A stretch of DNA of 36,997 nt from Blautia sp. Lineage in GTDB: Bacteria; Bacillota; Clostridia; Lachnospirales; Lachnospiraceae. Below the pieces are notes generated by a model that was given only the letters and a program-made list of their open reading frames with translations, ran no database searches and was not told the DNA's origin. Location of the stretch: assembly GCA_023663685.1 (NCBI GenBank), contig JAMPHB010000010.1:1-36997 (forward strand), read 5' to 3'. The position numbers and the translations under genes are program-made. This document shows, in pieces, positions 23,090-31,083 of the stretch (position 1 is its first letter; every line of letters starts with the position of its first letter).

Positions 23090-23656
23090 ATGAATAAGGA
23101 GAATAAGAGGCAGGCAAAGGAGCGCAGGGCGCAGGAGAGGGAGAAGCAGCTGCGCCGTAAAAAAATTGCGGATATCGTGGGTCTGTGGGGGCCGGTTATT
23201 TTGATTGCAGCGGTAGTTATTGTGCTGATTGTGGCGATTGCGACCTCTGGCGCGTCGGAGGATAATGGATTGCAGGATGACTCTGAGTTTGGCTTTTCCC
23301 TTGTAGATGATGACGGCAACGAGATGGAGTTTCTGGACTGGACGGAGGAGGACGAGGGCGACTATGTGCTCAACACAGAGGAAGGGCGGATTGTCGCAGA
23401 GGGCGATATGATAAATATTGACTATGTGGGGCGTATAGACGGTGTGGCCTTTGAGAATGGTGATACGCAGGGCATGGGCGAGGATCTGACCATCGGCTCC
23501 GGGGAGTACATCGACGGATTTGAGGAGGCAATCGCCGGACATGCGGTGGGGGAGAACTTTGACATGACGGTTACTTTTCCGGAAAATTACGGCGATGAAG
23601 CGCTGAATGGAAAGGATGCAGTGTTTACTACAACGATCAATGGAATTTATGAGTAG
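23090..23656 (+). CDS. Membrane-anchored FKBP-type peptidyl-prolyl isomerase
   Basis: A 188-residue protein in three parts: a highly charged cytosolic tail (about 1-28, rich in Lys, Arg and Glu), one transmembrane helix ([20 protein letters not shown], about 33-52), and an external acidic spacer leading to an FKBP domain of about 85 residues. The FKBP core is seen as [60 protein letters not shown] and [15 protein letters not shown], a trigger-factor-like version. It probably folds secreted proteins outside the membrane. AAAGGAGACGG precedes the ATG. It is transcribed on its own ahead of efp. Confidence 0.85.
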   Translation: MNKENKRQAKERRAQEREKQLRRKKIADIVGLWGPVILIAAVVIVLIVAIATSGASEDNGLQDDSEFGFSLVDDDGNEMEFLDWTEEDEGDYVLNTEEGRIVAEGDMINIDYVGRIDGVAFENGDTQGMGEDLTIGSGEYIDGFEEAIAGHAVGENFDMTVTFPENYGDEALNGKDAVFTTTINGIYE

Positions 23657-23669
23657 TTGAACAAAACCC

Positions 23670-23698
23670 TTGCAATGTATTCCAATATATAGTAAAAT
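23670..23698 (+). promoter_or_regulatory. Promoter of efp
   Basis: TTGCAA (23670-23675), 17-bp spacer, TAAAAT (23693-23698), 44 bp before the efp start codon. Confidence 0.65.
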
Positions 23699-23742
23699 CG
23701 ACAGATGAGAGAATTTTACTCGTATTTAAGGAGGAAGATCGA

Positions 23743-24300
23743 ATGATTTCAGCAGGAGATTTCAGAAACGGTGTTACCATCGAGCTCGAGGGTAATGTAT
23801 TTCAGATTATTGAATTTCAGCATGTGAAGCCGGGAAAGGGCGCTGCGTTTGTGCGTACCAAGCTTAAGAATATTGTCAATGGCGGAGTTGTAGAGAAGAC
23901 TTTCCGCCCGACAGAGAAGTGCCCCACCGCGCATATTGACCGCAAGGACATGCAGTATCTGTATTCGGACGATGATTTTTACCACTTCATGGACGTGGAG
24001 ACATATGACCAGATTGACCTGACGAAGGACAATGTGGGAGATGCGCTTAAGTTCGTGAAGGAGAATGAGATGGTGAAGGTCTGCTCCTACAAGGGCGATG
24101 TGTTTGCCGTGGAGCCGCCGCTTTTTGTAGAGCTTGCGATTACCGAGACAGAGCCGGGATTCAAGGGTGATACGGCTACAGGCGCGACGAAGCCTGCCAC
24201 GGTCGAGACAGGCGCGACGGTATCTGTGCCGCTGTTTGTGGAGCAGGGCGATGTGATTAAGATTGATACACGAACCGGAGAGTATCTGTCGAGAGTCTAG
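23743..24300 (+). CDS. efp: Translation elongation factor P
   Basis: A 185-residue EF-P, the normal length, with the KOW-like domain I and two OB domains. The tip loop reads [17 protein letters not shown], with the lysine of PGKGAAFV (about K32) in the place that is modified in many bacteria; the P-G-K-G form is the Bacillus-type. Later blocks include [24 protein letters not shown] and the C-terminal signature [20 protein letters not shown] relieves ribosome stalling at polyproline. The start follows AAGGAGG. It has its own promoter. Confidence 0.97.
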   Translation: MISAGDFRNGVTIELEGNVFQIIEFQHVKPGKGAAFVRTKLKNIVNGGVVEKTFRPTEKCPTAHIDRKDMQYLYSDDDFYHFMDVETYDQIDLTKDNVGDALKFVKENEMVKVCSYKGDVFAVEPPLFVELAITETEPGFKGDTATGATKPATVETGATVSVPLFVEQGDVIKIDTRTGEYLSRV

Positions 24301-24330
24301 GCCTGCTAAGCGGAGCGCGCTGGCATATTT

Positions 24331-24408
24331 TTCATAAAACTATAAAGACAGCTGTATAATCTACAGCCTCCCATCGCATACTATCTGCAAAAAAGGGAGG
24401 CTGTTTTT
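24331..24408 (+). promoter_or_regulatory. eno promoter and hairpin that sequesters the ribosome site
   Basis: TATAAT (24355-24360) with a weak TTCATA -35 (24331-24336, 18-bp spacing) would start transcription near 24366. ACAGCCTCCC (24363-24372) pairs perfectly with GGGAGGCTGT (24395-24404), and five T follow directly before the ATG. The right arm contains the GGGAGG Shine-Dalgarno, so the stem masks it. A competing 6-bp stem GCTGTA/TACAGC (24351-24356 with 24362-24367) is possible in read-through RNA. The hairpin is terminator-like for read-through transcripts and a translation gate for the native one. Confidence 0.6.
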
Positions 24409-25704
24409 ATGTCTTTAATGATTCAGATCGTAGATGTACACGGAAGAGAAATTTTAGATTCCAGAGGAAATCCTACCGTTGAGGTGGAGGTGGTGGCCCA
24501 GACAGAAACCACCGGGAAAAAGACCACCGGGAGGGAGTCCGTGCCGAGCGGCGCAAGCACCGGGCGTTTTGAGGCCGTAGAGCTGCGCGACGGGGATACC
24601 CGGTTTTTCGGGCTGGGAGTACAGAAGGTCATCGACCATATCAATACAAGGATCCGGCAGGAGCTGCTTGGCATGAATGTGCTCGATCAGGTGGCAGTTG
24701 ACCGGAAGCTGGTAGAGCTGGACGGGACGGACAACAAGGGAAATCTGGGGGCAAACGCATTGCTCGGCGTGTCCCTGGCCTGCGCCCGCTGTGCGGCCTC
24801 GGCGTTAGAGATGCCGCTGTTTAAATATCTGGGCGGCTGCAATGCAAAGTGCTGGCCCCGGCCGATGATGAACGTCATCAATGGCGGTGTCCACGCAAAA
24901 AATTCGCTGGATTTTCAGGAGTTTATGATTGTGCCGGTGGGAGCCTGCTGTTTTCCTGAGGCGGTTCGCATGGGGGCAGAGGTCTATCACTTTTTAAAGC
25001 AGCTGCTCACCGAGGCGGAGCTTTCCACCGCTGTGGGAGACGAGGGCGGTTTTGCCCCCGATTTTGCCAACGCAAAGTCAGTCTTTGACTTTTTGGGAAG
25101 AGCCGTGGAGCTGGCAGGCTACGAGGTGGGAAAGGACGTGGCTTTTGCCATGGACGCGGCGACCTCGGAGCTCTATGATGAGAAGGATGGAATGTACCAC
25201 TTCCCGGGAGAGACGTCCCTGTCCGGCAAGGAGGGAGAGGTAATCCGCAGTGCAGATGAGATGATTTCGCTCTTTGAGGAGCTGGCAAATGAATATCCGC
25301 TGATATCTATCGAGGATCCATTGGACGAGGACGACTGGGAGGGCTGGCAGAAGCTGACGAAACGGCTGGGAGATAAGGTGATGCTTGTGGGGGACGATCT
25401 TTTTGTCACAAATACAAAACGCATCCGCTGCGGAATTGATCTTCGCGTAGCGAATGCGGTGCTTATCAAGGTAAACCAGATCGGAACCCTGACCGAGGCG
25501 ATGGACGCCATCGAGCTGGCACAGATCAACGGCTACAGGGCGGTCATTTCCCACCGCTCCGGAGAGACAGAGGATTCCTTTATCGCGGACCTCGCAGTCG
25601 GAGTCAACGCCGGCTGGATCAAGACGGGCGCGCCCTGCCGTGGAGAGCGGACGGCGAAATACAACCAGCTGCTTCGAATCTCCGAAAACCTCTCCGAGGC
25701 CTAG
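24409..25704 (+). CDS. eno: Enolase
   Basis: A 431-residue phosphopyruvate hydratase that converts 2-phosphoglycerate to phosphoenolpyruvate in glycolysis; the length is typical. Family blocks are intact: [78 protein letters not shown], the metal ligands in [23 protein letters not shown] and VGDDLFVTN, the catalytic lysine region [13 protein letters not shown], and [10 protein letters not shown]. The ATG at 24409 is eight bases after GGGAGG, which lies within a hairpin. Its stop codon overlaps that of the converging PilT-like gene by 2-3 bases around CCTAGG. Confidence 0.97.
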   Translation: MSLMIQIVDVHGREILDSRGNPTVEVEVVAQTETTGKKTTGRESVPSGASTGRFEAVELRDGDTRFFGLGVQKVIDHINTRIRQELLGMNVLDQVAVDRKLVELDGTDNKGNLGANALLGVSLACARCAASALEMPLFKYLGGCNAKCWPRPMMNVINGGVHAKNSLDFQEFMIVPVGACCFPEAVRMGAEVYHFLKQLLTEAELSTAVGDEGGFAPDFANAKSVFDFLGRAVELAGYEVGKDVAFAMDAATSELYDEKDGMYHFPGETSLSGKEGEVIRSADEMISLFEELANEYPLISIEDPLDEDDWEGWQKLTKRLGDKVMLVGDDLFVTNTKRIRCGIDLRVANAVLIKVNQIGTLTEAMDAIELAQINGYRAVISHRSGETEDSFIADLAVGVNAGWIKTGAPCRGERTAKYNQLLRISENLSEA

Positions 25705-26762
25705 GCGAGATTCAGGCGCTTGTTCATCATGTCCGGGTTCACCGCCTCCGATACGGCGGTGCGCCGGTCGATGACGCCCTCCTTGCAGAGATTGTAGATG
25801 CTGGAATCCATGGCAATCATATTGTCGGCGGCAGAGGTGTAGATGATGCCGTCGATCTGGTGAACCTTGCCCTCCCGGATCAGGTTGCGGATTGCCGGGG
25901 TGAGTACCATGATCTCAAATGCCGGAACCATCTCCCCGTTGACCGAGGGGAGAAGCTTCTGGCTGACAACTGCCTGCAAAACTGAGGCGAGCTGAATCGA
26001 AATCTGGCGCTGCTGGGAGGCGGGAAAGGCGTCGATGATCCGGTCAATGGTGTTGGCTGCCCCTATGGTGTGCAGGGAGGAAAAAATCAAATGCCCGGTC
26101 TCCGCCGCCGTCACGGCGGTGTTGATTGTCTCATAGTCCCGCATCTCTCCGAGGAGAATCACGTCCGGACTCTGGCGCAGGGCAGCCCGGAGCGCTGTCA
26201 GATAGCTCTCGGTATCAGTGCTGATTTCGCGCTGGGACACGATGCTCCTTTCGTGACGGTGCAGGAATTCCAGGGGATCTTCCAGGGTGATGATGTGCGC
26301 CTCACGCTCGTGGTTGATCTTGTCGATGATGCAGGCTAAGGTCGTGGACTTTCCGCTCCCGGCGGGGCCGGTGACCAGTATCATGCCGTTTCTTGAGTCT
26401 GCGAGATTCATAACCGAGTCAGGAATGTGTAAATCGCTTGGCTTTGGCAGGCAAAAAGTGATCACACGGATCACCGCAGAGTAGGAGCCTCGCTGCTTGA
26501 AGGTGCTGACCCTGAAACGTGACACGCCGGGAATCGCAAAAGAAAAATCGTCGTCGCCCGTGCGCTCAAAGAAATCAATGCTCCTTTCTGCCAGTGCATA
26601 GATTCCGGTGACGAACTCAAAGGTATCCTTCGGCTCCATGCAGGAGCTGTTCAGGGAGGTAATAAATCCCTTTCTCTTGTAGGTCAGCGGACGCCCCGCA
26701 ATGATAAAGATGTCGGAGGCCTCATGTCCGGTTGCTTCTTCCAAAATTTTTCTAACATCCAT
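25701..26762 (-). CDS. PilT-like type IV pilus ATPase
   Basis: A 353-residue secretion/retraction ATPase of the PilT/VirB11 superfamily. Walker A is GPAGSGKST (132-140), the Asp box EDPLEF (161-166), Walker [10 protein letters not shown] (about 201-209), and the His box [10 protein letters not shown] (223-232). The C-terminal [10 protein letters not shown] motif is diagnostic for PilT retraction ATPases rather than PilB. The start ATG follows AAAAGGAG. It is the last gene of a minus-strand operon with a GspF-type platform protein and four small membrane proteins. It is the only motor ATPase in the window, which is odd because pilus extension usually needs PilB. Confidence 0.88.
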   Translation of the reverse strand: MDVRKILEEATGHEASDIFIIAGRPLTYKRKGFITSLNSSCMEPKDTFEFVTGIYALAERSIDFFERTGDDDFSFAIPGVSRFRVSTFKQRGSYSAVIRVITFCLPKPSDLHIPDSVMNLADSRNGMILVTGPAGSGKSTTLACIIDKINHEREAHIITLEDPLEFLHRHERSIVSQREISTDTESYLTALRAALRQSPDVILLGEMRDYETINTAVTAAETGHLIFSSLHTIGAANTIDRIIDAFPASQQRQISIQLASVLQAVVSQKLLPSVNGEMVPAFEIMVLTPAIRNLIREGKVHQIDGIIYTSAADNMIAMDSSIYNLCKEGVIDRRTAVSEAVNPDMMNKRLNLA

Positions 26763-26781
26763 AAGTGTATTCTCCTTTTAT

Positions 26782-27303
26782 TTATGTGCCGATCAGCTTC
26801 ATCGGCGGTTCTTCTATCTGGTGGGAGACGGCGTTCTCCGTCTGCCAGCGCGTGAGCTGGAAATAGACGCCGCCATTCATATCCGGGGAGAGAAGCTCCA
26901 GCTCCACCACCAGATTCTGTGTCTCCGTAACCGGGATACGGTAAGTGGCATACAGCTGCTTCTCCCCGTGGGAAAGCTCCATGCCAAGCTCCGGAGCCTG
27001 CCGGGCGTATGAAGCAAGAATTTCTTCCGCCTTTTTTCGGAACGCCTTTTCCGTCGTGCCGGGGGGGATATCCTCCGCAAGCTGTGCATCAATTCTGGCG
27101 AGGTGGGCGTAAGCCGTCTCCTCTGCCTCATAGTAAGCGCTTGTCCGCTCCGCCACCTTGCGGCTTAACTTGTAGTCCGCGTGGGCGGTGAGCACAGCCA
27201 GAACGGAAAAGGTGATTATGCAGAGCATGACAAAGGTAGTCAGTATGGTGACAAAGCCAAAATTCTGAAAGCCCCGGTTTGGCTTTTTTCTTATGCTTTT
27301 CAT
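26782..27303 (-). CDS. Pilin-like single-pass protein of unknown family
   Basis: A 173-residue protein with a basic start (KSIRKKPNRG), one membrane helix near residues 16-42 (GFVTILTTFVMLCIITFSVLAVLTAH) and a soluble helical-then-beta domain. The N-terminal helix position is pilin-like, but no class III prepilin cleavage site (G-F-T-L-x-E) is seen. The helix is followed by a long charged amphipathic stretch (KLSRKVAERTSAYYEAEETAYAHLARID). It overlaps the previous gene by 4 bp (ATGA-type) and ends 20 bp before the PilT gene. Probably a minor-pilin-like part of the machine; I cannot name a family. Confidence 0.68.
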   Translation of the reverse strand: MKSIRKKPNRGFQNFGFVTILTTFVMLCIITFSVLAVLTAHADYKLSRKVAERTSAYYEAEETAYAHLARIDAQLAEDIPPGTTEKAFRKKAEEILASYARQAPELGMELSHGEKQLYATYRIPVTETQNLVVELELLSPDMNGGVYFQLTRWQTENAVSHQIEEPPMKLIGT

Positions 27304-27767
27304 AGCAGCACCCCCTTTTCGGAAAGAAGGAATGTAAGCTGCTGCTGTCTGTAGTGGCAGGCAGTCAGAGAGTAGATTTCTTCCCCCTCCGCTGTAAAAC
27401 AGAGAATCTCGGCCTTTGCCAGTGCTTCACTGTCGCCCGCCACCGGGGCAATCGCCAGATAGTAGCACGCCTCTTCGCTCTGGCATTCACAGAAATCAGC
27501 GTCTAAGTAGACAATGACCTGACTGTTTAAGTTGATGCTGTAGCTGTAATATTCCAGAATATCCTGCAGTGTTCCGTCCCCGCTTTCAAAGACAGAGGCT
27601 GCGCTGGTGCAGCAGGTGATGGCCTGATGCAGTTCCCCGGTCTGTCTTGTCAGCGTGTGTGAGCGGATAAAAAGCTGCAGGGCCGCCAGCATCAAAAGGA
27701 CGAACAGCAGAAGATTTAGGATGATCTCCATAAGAAACAGACTGTTTTTCGAGTGTGTGCGCTTCAT
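27300..27767 (-). CDS. Pilin-like single-pass protein
   Basis: A 155-residue protein. After a short basic stretch (KRTHSKNS), the helix LFLMEIILNLLLFVLLMLAALQLFI (about 10-34) carries a single glutamate near its start, as in type IV pilins (Glu5), but the residue before the hydrophobic helix is Ser rather than Gly and the cleavage motif is imperfect. The rest is a Cys-containing beta-rich domain (ITCCTSAASVF, CECQSEEACYYLAI). It overlaps both neighbours by 4 bp, so it is tightly coupled. Likely a minor-pilin-like subunit; unproven. Confidence 0.66.
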   Translation of the reverse strand: MKRTHSKNSLFLMEIILNLLLFVLLMLAALQLFIRSHTLTRQTGELHQAITCCTSAASVFESGDGTLQDILEYYSYSINLNSQVIVYLDADFCECQSEEACYYLAIAPVAGDSEALAKAEILCFTAEGEEIYSLTACHYRQQQLTFLLSEKGVLL

Positions 27768-28273
27768 GGAACCTCCCTTCTGGCGTTTGCCTTTGTGTCG
27801 AGGCAGAGCTCGTGCCGGATTCCCTTCGTGTCCGTGAGGACAACGCGTATGAGCCCGGAGTGGACAAGCTCCGGAGCAAAGCCCGACAGCGTAATGATTT
27901 CCTGCCCTGTTTCCGGCGTATACACCGCGTTCTCCCCGACGACAAGCTCCCGCAGCGCGCCATCGTAGTAATAGATATAGGTGTGGTAGATTTTATCGTC
28001 AATCCGGTTCTCCAGGGTCAGGGCGGAGCCTCCCGCAAAATCCTCCACCATAATGCCGGCATCCGTATCGTACTGGCGTATCTTTTCGCGCAGATAGGAG
28101 GTGGTGGTGCGCAGCTCATAGTTCTCGTTCATAGCGTCCGCCGTAAGCTGGTACTGTTTCGCGCCGACCAGCACCAGTGTGAAGGCCGTGACGGCAAAAA
28201 GCGAAAATAAGAGCACGAGAAAGACCGTATCTATTTTTCGGGAATGGAAATTCAGTCGCAGCATATTACTCAT
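27764..28273 (-). CDS. DUF4860-like pilin-operon protein
   Basis: A 169-residue protein with one N-terminal membrane helix (VFLVLLFSLFAVTAFTLVLVGA, about 17-38) after a basic segment, then a soluble part: ENYELRTTTSYLREKIRQYD, YIYYYDGALRELVVGEN and a C-terminal beta-rich end. It resembles DUF4860 proteins, which I recall beside GspF/PilT genes in Lachnospiraceae; the family call is from memory. Its 5' end overlaps the preceding gene by 8 bp and its 3' end overlaps the next by 4 bp. Confidence 0.65.
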   Translation of the reverse strand: MSNMLRLNFHSRKIDTVFLVLLFSLFAVTAFTLVLVGAKQYQLTADAMNENYELRTTTSYLREKIRQYDTDAGIMVEDFAGGSALTLENRIDDKIYHTYIYYYDGALRELVVGENAVYTPETGQEIITLSGFAPELVHSGLIRVVLTDTKGIRHELCLDTKANARREVP

Positions 28274-28595
28274 TCTCCCGTTCTATAATCGTTACATTGG
28301 GGCGCAGATTGCCCCCGATGTACTGGTAATCAATGAAAAAGCGCTTTTCGTTGTAGGTGAAGCCGTAGTTGTCGTGCAGATAGGAAAGACTCGGCGGATA
28401 GGCTCCCTCCAGCGCGTAGCACTGGGTAATGCTCCGGTTGACAGCGCGCTCTACGAGCTGGCGCTCCTGACTCTGGTTCGCCTCCTGCAGGCTGTCCGCC
28501 CCAAAAGCGAAGGCGAGGATTACACAGAGAAGAAGAAGCAGGGGAAAAAAGCGCCCGATATGTATTTTTTCTTTTTTCACAGAAAAAAGTGCCAT
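28266..28595 (-). CDS. Small pseudopilin-like protein
   Basis: A 109-residue protein: basic start, one membrane helix (IGRFFPLLLLLCVILAFAFGA, about 12-32), then a helix and a short beta domain. The stretch CYALEGAYPPSLSYLHDNYG resembles the variable-region opening of GspG-type pseudopilins (ALEGxYP.SL..L), supporting a pilin-like fold without the usual prepilin peptidase site. GAGGGGG precedes the ATG at 28593-28595. It lies 15 bp after the GspF-like gene. Confidence 0.65.
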   Translation of the reverse strand: MALFSVKKEKIHIGRFFPLLLLLCVILAFAFGADSLQEANQSQERQLVERAVNRSITQCYALEGAYPPSLSYLHDNYGFTYNEKRFFIDYQYIGGNLRPNVTIIERENE

Positions 28596-28610
28596 AATAC
28601 CCCCTCATGC

Positions 28611-29636
28611 TCAGCCGATGCTTGTGATAATTCCAAGGAGCGGCAGCAGGAATGAAATCAGGATCAGCCCGATAAATATACACAGAATCACGACAAGCGT
28701 GGGCTCCAGCACAGAGATTAAATGTGAGAGCTGCTCGTCGGTATCCTCCTCGTAGGCGAGGCTGATGCGGTGCATGACAGAGTCCATGTCGCCGGTTTTG
28801 TAGCCGATGGTGATCCAGCTGGCGTACATCTGGGAAAAGATGCCGGACAACAGCAGGGAGCGGTCAAAGCTCTCCCCGTGGCGGATATGACCCCTGCAGT
28901 TTTGAATCCGAAGCTGCATGTGGGAATTGTCCACAAGGCTCTCGGCGAGATCTAAGCCCTGGTCAGTGTCCAGCCCGCTGGCCAGCGCCAGATACAGGCA
29001 GTTGGCGACGCGGCTTGCGGCGACAGAGGCGGAGATCTTTTTCCCGAAAAATTGTCCCCTGCCTGCGTTTAAGCGGTAGAAAATCACAGCCGCCGCCAGA
29101 GCAAGGATAAAGACAACGACGAATACCACGGTGTAGCGGTTCAGAATATTGCTGATGTTCATAAGCGTCTTTGCCATTCCGGTCAGCTCGCTGCCCAGCT
29201 GGGCATAGATCTGGGAAAACACCGGAAGCACCTTCGCGAGCATGACGAGGATGACGACAACCATCATGCAGGTCATAATCAGAGGGTAGGTGATGGCATT
29301 TTTGATGCCGTCGCGAAGCTCCATCTCGCGGGTATAATAGGCGGAGAGGGAATCGAGGGATTCTTCCAGCCGCCCGGTAGTCTCGCCAAGCTCGATCATG
29401 TGGATCATGTAATCCGGGAAAACACCGGTATCCGCTAAGGCGGCGTGCAGGGTGCCGCCCACCTCCATCGGGGTATAGAGTTCGGTGAGAAGCGCCGCCG
29501 TCTCCTCGTCGGCGGCCTCATCCCGCAGAATGGAGAGGCCATAGTAGATGGGGAGCCCGGCCTTCACCACCATGGAAATCTGTTCGCAGAAGGCGGAAAG
29601 CTCTGCTTCACTTAAATGTTTCTTTCTGTGCTTCAT
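28611..29636 (-). CDS. Type II secretion/type IV pilus platform protein (GspF/PilC family)
   Basis: A 341-residue inner-membrane protein with two tandem GspF (T2SSF) domains. Domain 1 begins LSAFCEQISMVVKAGLPIYYGLSIL, with IELGETTGRLEESLDSLSAYY before a membrane hairpin (LIMTCMMVVVILVMLAKVLPVF). Domain 2 has ANCLYLALASGLDTDQGLDLAE and ending TLVVILCIFIGLILISFLLPLLGII. This protein is the membrane platform on which the ATPase acts. The frame extends to 29741, but the ATG at 29634-29636 follows AGGAGGAG and begins 8 bp after the lipoprotein stop. With the PilT-type ATPase it forms the core of a pilus-like machine. Confidence 0.9.
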   Translation of the reverse strand: MKHRKKHLSEAELSAFCEQISMVVKAGLPIYYGLSILRDEAADEETAALLTELYTPMEVGGTLHAALADTGVFPDYMIHMIELGETTGRLEESLDSLSAYYTREMELRDGIKNAITYPLIMTCMMVVVILVMLAKVLPVFSQIYAQLGSELTGMAKTLMNISNILNRYTVVFVVVFILALAAAVIFYRLNAGRGQFFGKKISASVAASRVANCLYLALASGLDTDQGLDLAESLVDNSHMQLRIQNCRGHIRHGESFDRSLLLSGIFSQMYASWITIGYKTGDMDSVMHRISLAYEEDTDEQLSHLISVLEPTLVVILCIFIGLILISFLLPLLGIITSIG

Positions 29637-29644
29637 AACTCCTC

Positions 29645-30607
29645 CTAGTACACAAATTTGGTCGTGTATTTGCTGTTTTCGGTAATAAAATCCTGCGGGG
29701 AATCGCTGGTGGAGGCAAAGGTTGGATCCATGAGCTTCCATTCCTTCCCGTCAAATTCGATGATGCCGTTGATCCAGCCCATATCCTTGATATAGATGCT
29801 GACCCAGGCGTGGTACACCTCTCCCATAAAGCCGACCTCAAGGCGCGTAGGAATCGCCTGCGAGCGCAGCATGGCGGCCATGACGGCGGCGTAGTCAAAG
29901 CAGATGCCGCTGTTTTTGGAAAAAACATCGTCCACCACAGGCAGATATCCGGTGGTCACGCTGGCGGCCTTGTCATAGTCATAGGTAAAATTGGTAATCA
30001 TATAATTGTATACAGCGGACACGACGTCCAGGTCAGAGTCCGCCGATGCGGCTAATTCCTTCGCCCTTGCAACCGCGAGGGAGGATTCCGTAAAACTCAC
30101 ATACTGGTTCGGATACAGATAGGGGCCGTAGGTATTTTCAAGCCTGACCGAAATCTCCTGCGAGAGAGCTGTGGCATACTGGTCGTCTGCAATATCTTCA
30201 GAAACGGTCACCGTGTAGACGCCGTCCCCCGCAGTCAGCGGAAACACCTCATAGTCCCCGTGAAGGTCGTAGCTGTAGACAATCTGGTCAGGGCCGGTAA
30301 TCTGCAGCTTGACCTTTGGGTTGGTTCCCGTGTAATTGACCATCACATAACCCTCGGATGCGTTGGTCGCATCGATGGTGGAGACGTCGCAGGTGTAGAC
30401 CGTGCCGCCGTCCGCCGAGGGCGTCAGCACCCGGATGGAATTGTCCCTTGTTCCATGGGTATCCCTGCCCGTCTGTTCACCGCTGGCAGGGGAACCGGTG
30501 TCCGGCGCCGGGCCGGGGGCTGGTTCTTCTGTCCGGCTGCAGGAGATGAGCAGGCAGGCTATAAGAAGCAGCACAGCGGAAAGAAGCCGTATAGAACGAA
30601 TTCTCAT
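29645..30607 (-). CDS. Transglutaminase-like domain lipoprotein
   Basis: A 320-residue exported lipoprotein. The signal peptide RIRSIRLLSAVLLLIACLLISCS has a lipobox (L-I-S-C); a Pro/Gly-rich linker follows. A beta domain (about 65-160) with TVYTCDVSTIDATNASEGYVMVNYTG precedes a transglutaminase-like/peptidase core at about 200-320: VVSAVYNYMITNFTYDYDKAA, SGICFDYAAVMAAMLRSQAIPTRLEVGFMGEVYHAWVSIYIKDMGWINGI. The Cys (in GICFDYA), His (YHAWV) and Asp/Trp of the triad are all present. The ATG at 30605-30607 has AGGAG seven bases upstream; an earlier in-frame ATG at 30649 lacks one. It is the first gene of the pilus-like operon and may trim or cross-link surface proteins; that role is inferred. 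Confidence 0.8.
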   Translation of the reverse strand: MRIRSIRLLSAVLLLIACLLISCSRTEEPAPGPAPDTGSPASGEQTGRDTHGTRDNSIRVLTPSADGGTVYTCDVSTIDATNASEGYVMVNYTGTNPKVKLQITGPDQIVYSYDLHGDYEVFPLTAGDGVYTVTVSEDIADDQYATALSQEISVRLENTYGPYLYPNQYVSFTESSLAVARAKELAASADSDLDVVSAVYNYMITNFTYDYDKAASVTTGYLPVVDDVFSKNSGICFDYAAVMAAMLRSQAIPTRLEVGFMGEVYHAWVSIYIKDMGWINGIIEFDGKEWKLMDPTFASTSDSPQDFITENSKYTTKFVY

Positions 30608-30662
30608 AGTCATACTCCTAAAATTTATTAAGTTTCCATACATTCGCACATTTCTTTCTACT

Positions 30663-30668
30663 ATTATA
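30663..30668 (-). promoter_or_regulatory. -10 box of the lipoprotein/pilus-like operon
   Basis: TATAAT on the minus strand, 56 bp upstream of the lipoprotein ATG. The -35 region is poor (T-rich, no TTGACA-like match). It is divergent from the secG promoter, whose -35 box starts 27 bp away. Confidence 0.4.
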
Positions 30669-30694
30669 AGCTTTTAGTAAATTATAAAAAAGTG

Positions 30695-30723
30695 TTGAAA
30701 TGTGCGATATGGTATGTTATACT
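30695..30723 (+). promoter_or_regulatory. Promoter of secG
   Basis: TTGAAA (30695-30700), 17-bp spacer, TATACT (30718-30723), 38 bp before the secG start. Confidence 0.7.
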
Positions 30724-30760
30724 TGCTCTGTTATGAGTATAAAAATAGGAGGTGCAGGGC

Positions 30761-31000
30761 GTGGGCGTTTTAAATACGATTTTAACGGTAGTATTTATCA
30801 TACTGAGTATTGCCATAACAGTGGTTATCCTGATGCAGGAGGGGAAATCCGCAGGACTTGGCGCGATTGCCGGTGCGGCAGACACTTACTGGGGCAGGAA
30901 CAAGGGGCGTTCCATGGAGGGGATGCTGGTCAAGATCACGAGAATCTGTGTGATTTTGTTCCTCGTGATCGCGATGGTACTGAATCTGGGAATCTGGTAG
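30761..31000 (+). CDS. secG: Protein translocase subunit SecG
   Basis: A 79-residue two-helix membrane protein of the SecYEG channel. Helix 1 is VLNTILTVVFIILSIAITVVILMQEGK, the conserved loop reads KSAGLGAIAGAADTYWGRNKGRSMEGML, and helix 2 is ITRICVILFLVIAMVLNLGIW. AGGAGG lies eight bases before the GTG at 30761, so that is the start; an upstream GTG at 30752 overlaps the Shine-Dalgarno. It begins the secG-rnr-smpB-ssrA cluster, an arrangement conserved in many Firmicutes. Confidence 0.92.
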   Translation: MGVLNTILTVVFIILSIAITVVILMQEGKSAGLGAIAGAADTYWGRNKGRSMEGMLVKITRICVILFLVIAMVLNLGIW

Positions 31001-31007
31001 GATACGC

Positions 31008-31042
31008 AAGACTGTCGATGGACTCGGCAGTCTTTTCTTTTT
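31008..31042 (+). terminator. Terminator-like hairpin between secG and rnr
   Basis: AAGACTGTCGA (31008-31018) pairs with TCGGCAGTCTT (31024-31034), one T-G pair, loop of five, followed by TTCTTTTT. rnr begins 42 bp later without a clear promoter of its own, so partial read-through is likely. Confidence 0.72.
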
Positions 31043-31083
31043 ACCGGGTGATTTTGTTGAAGCAAAGATTTGGAGAATAAGAA

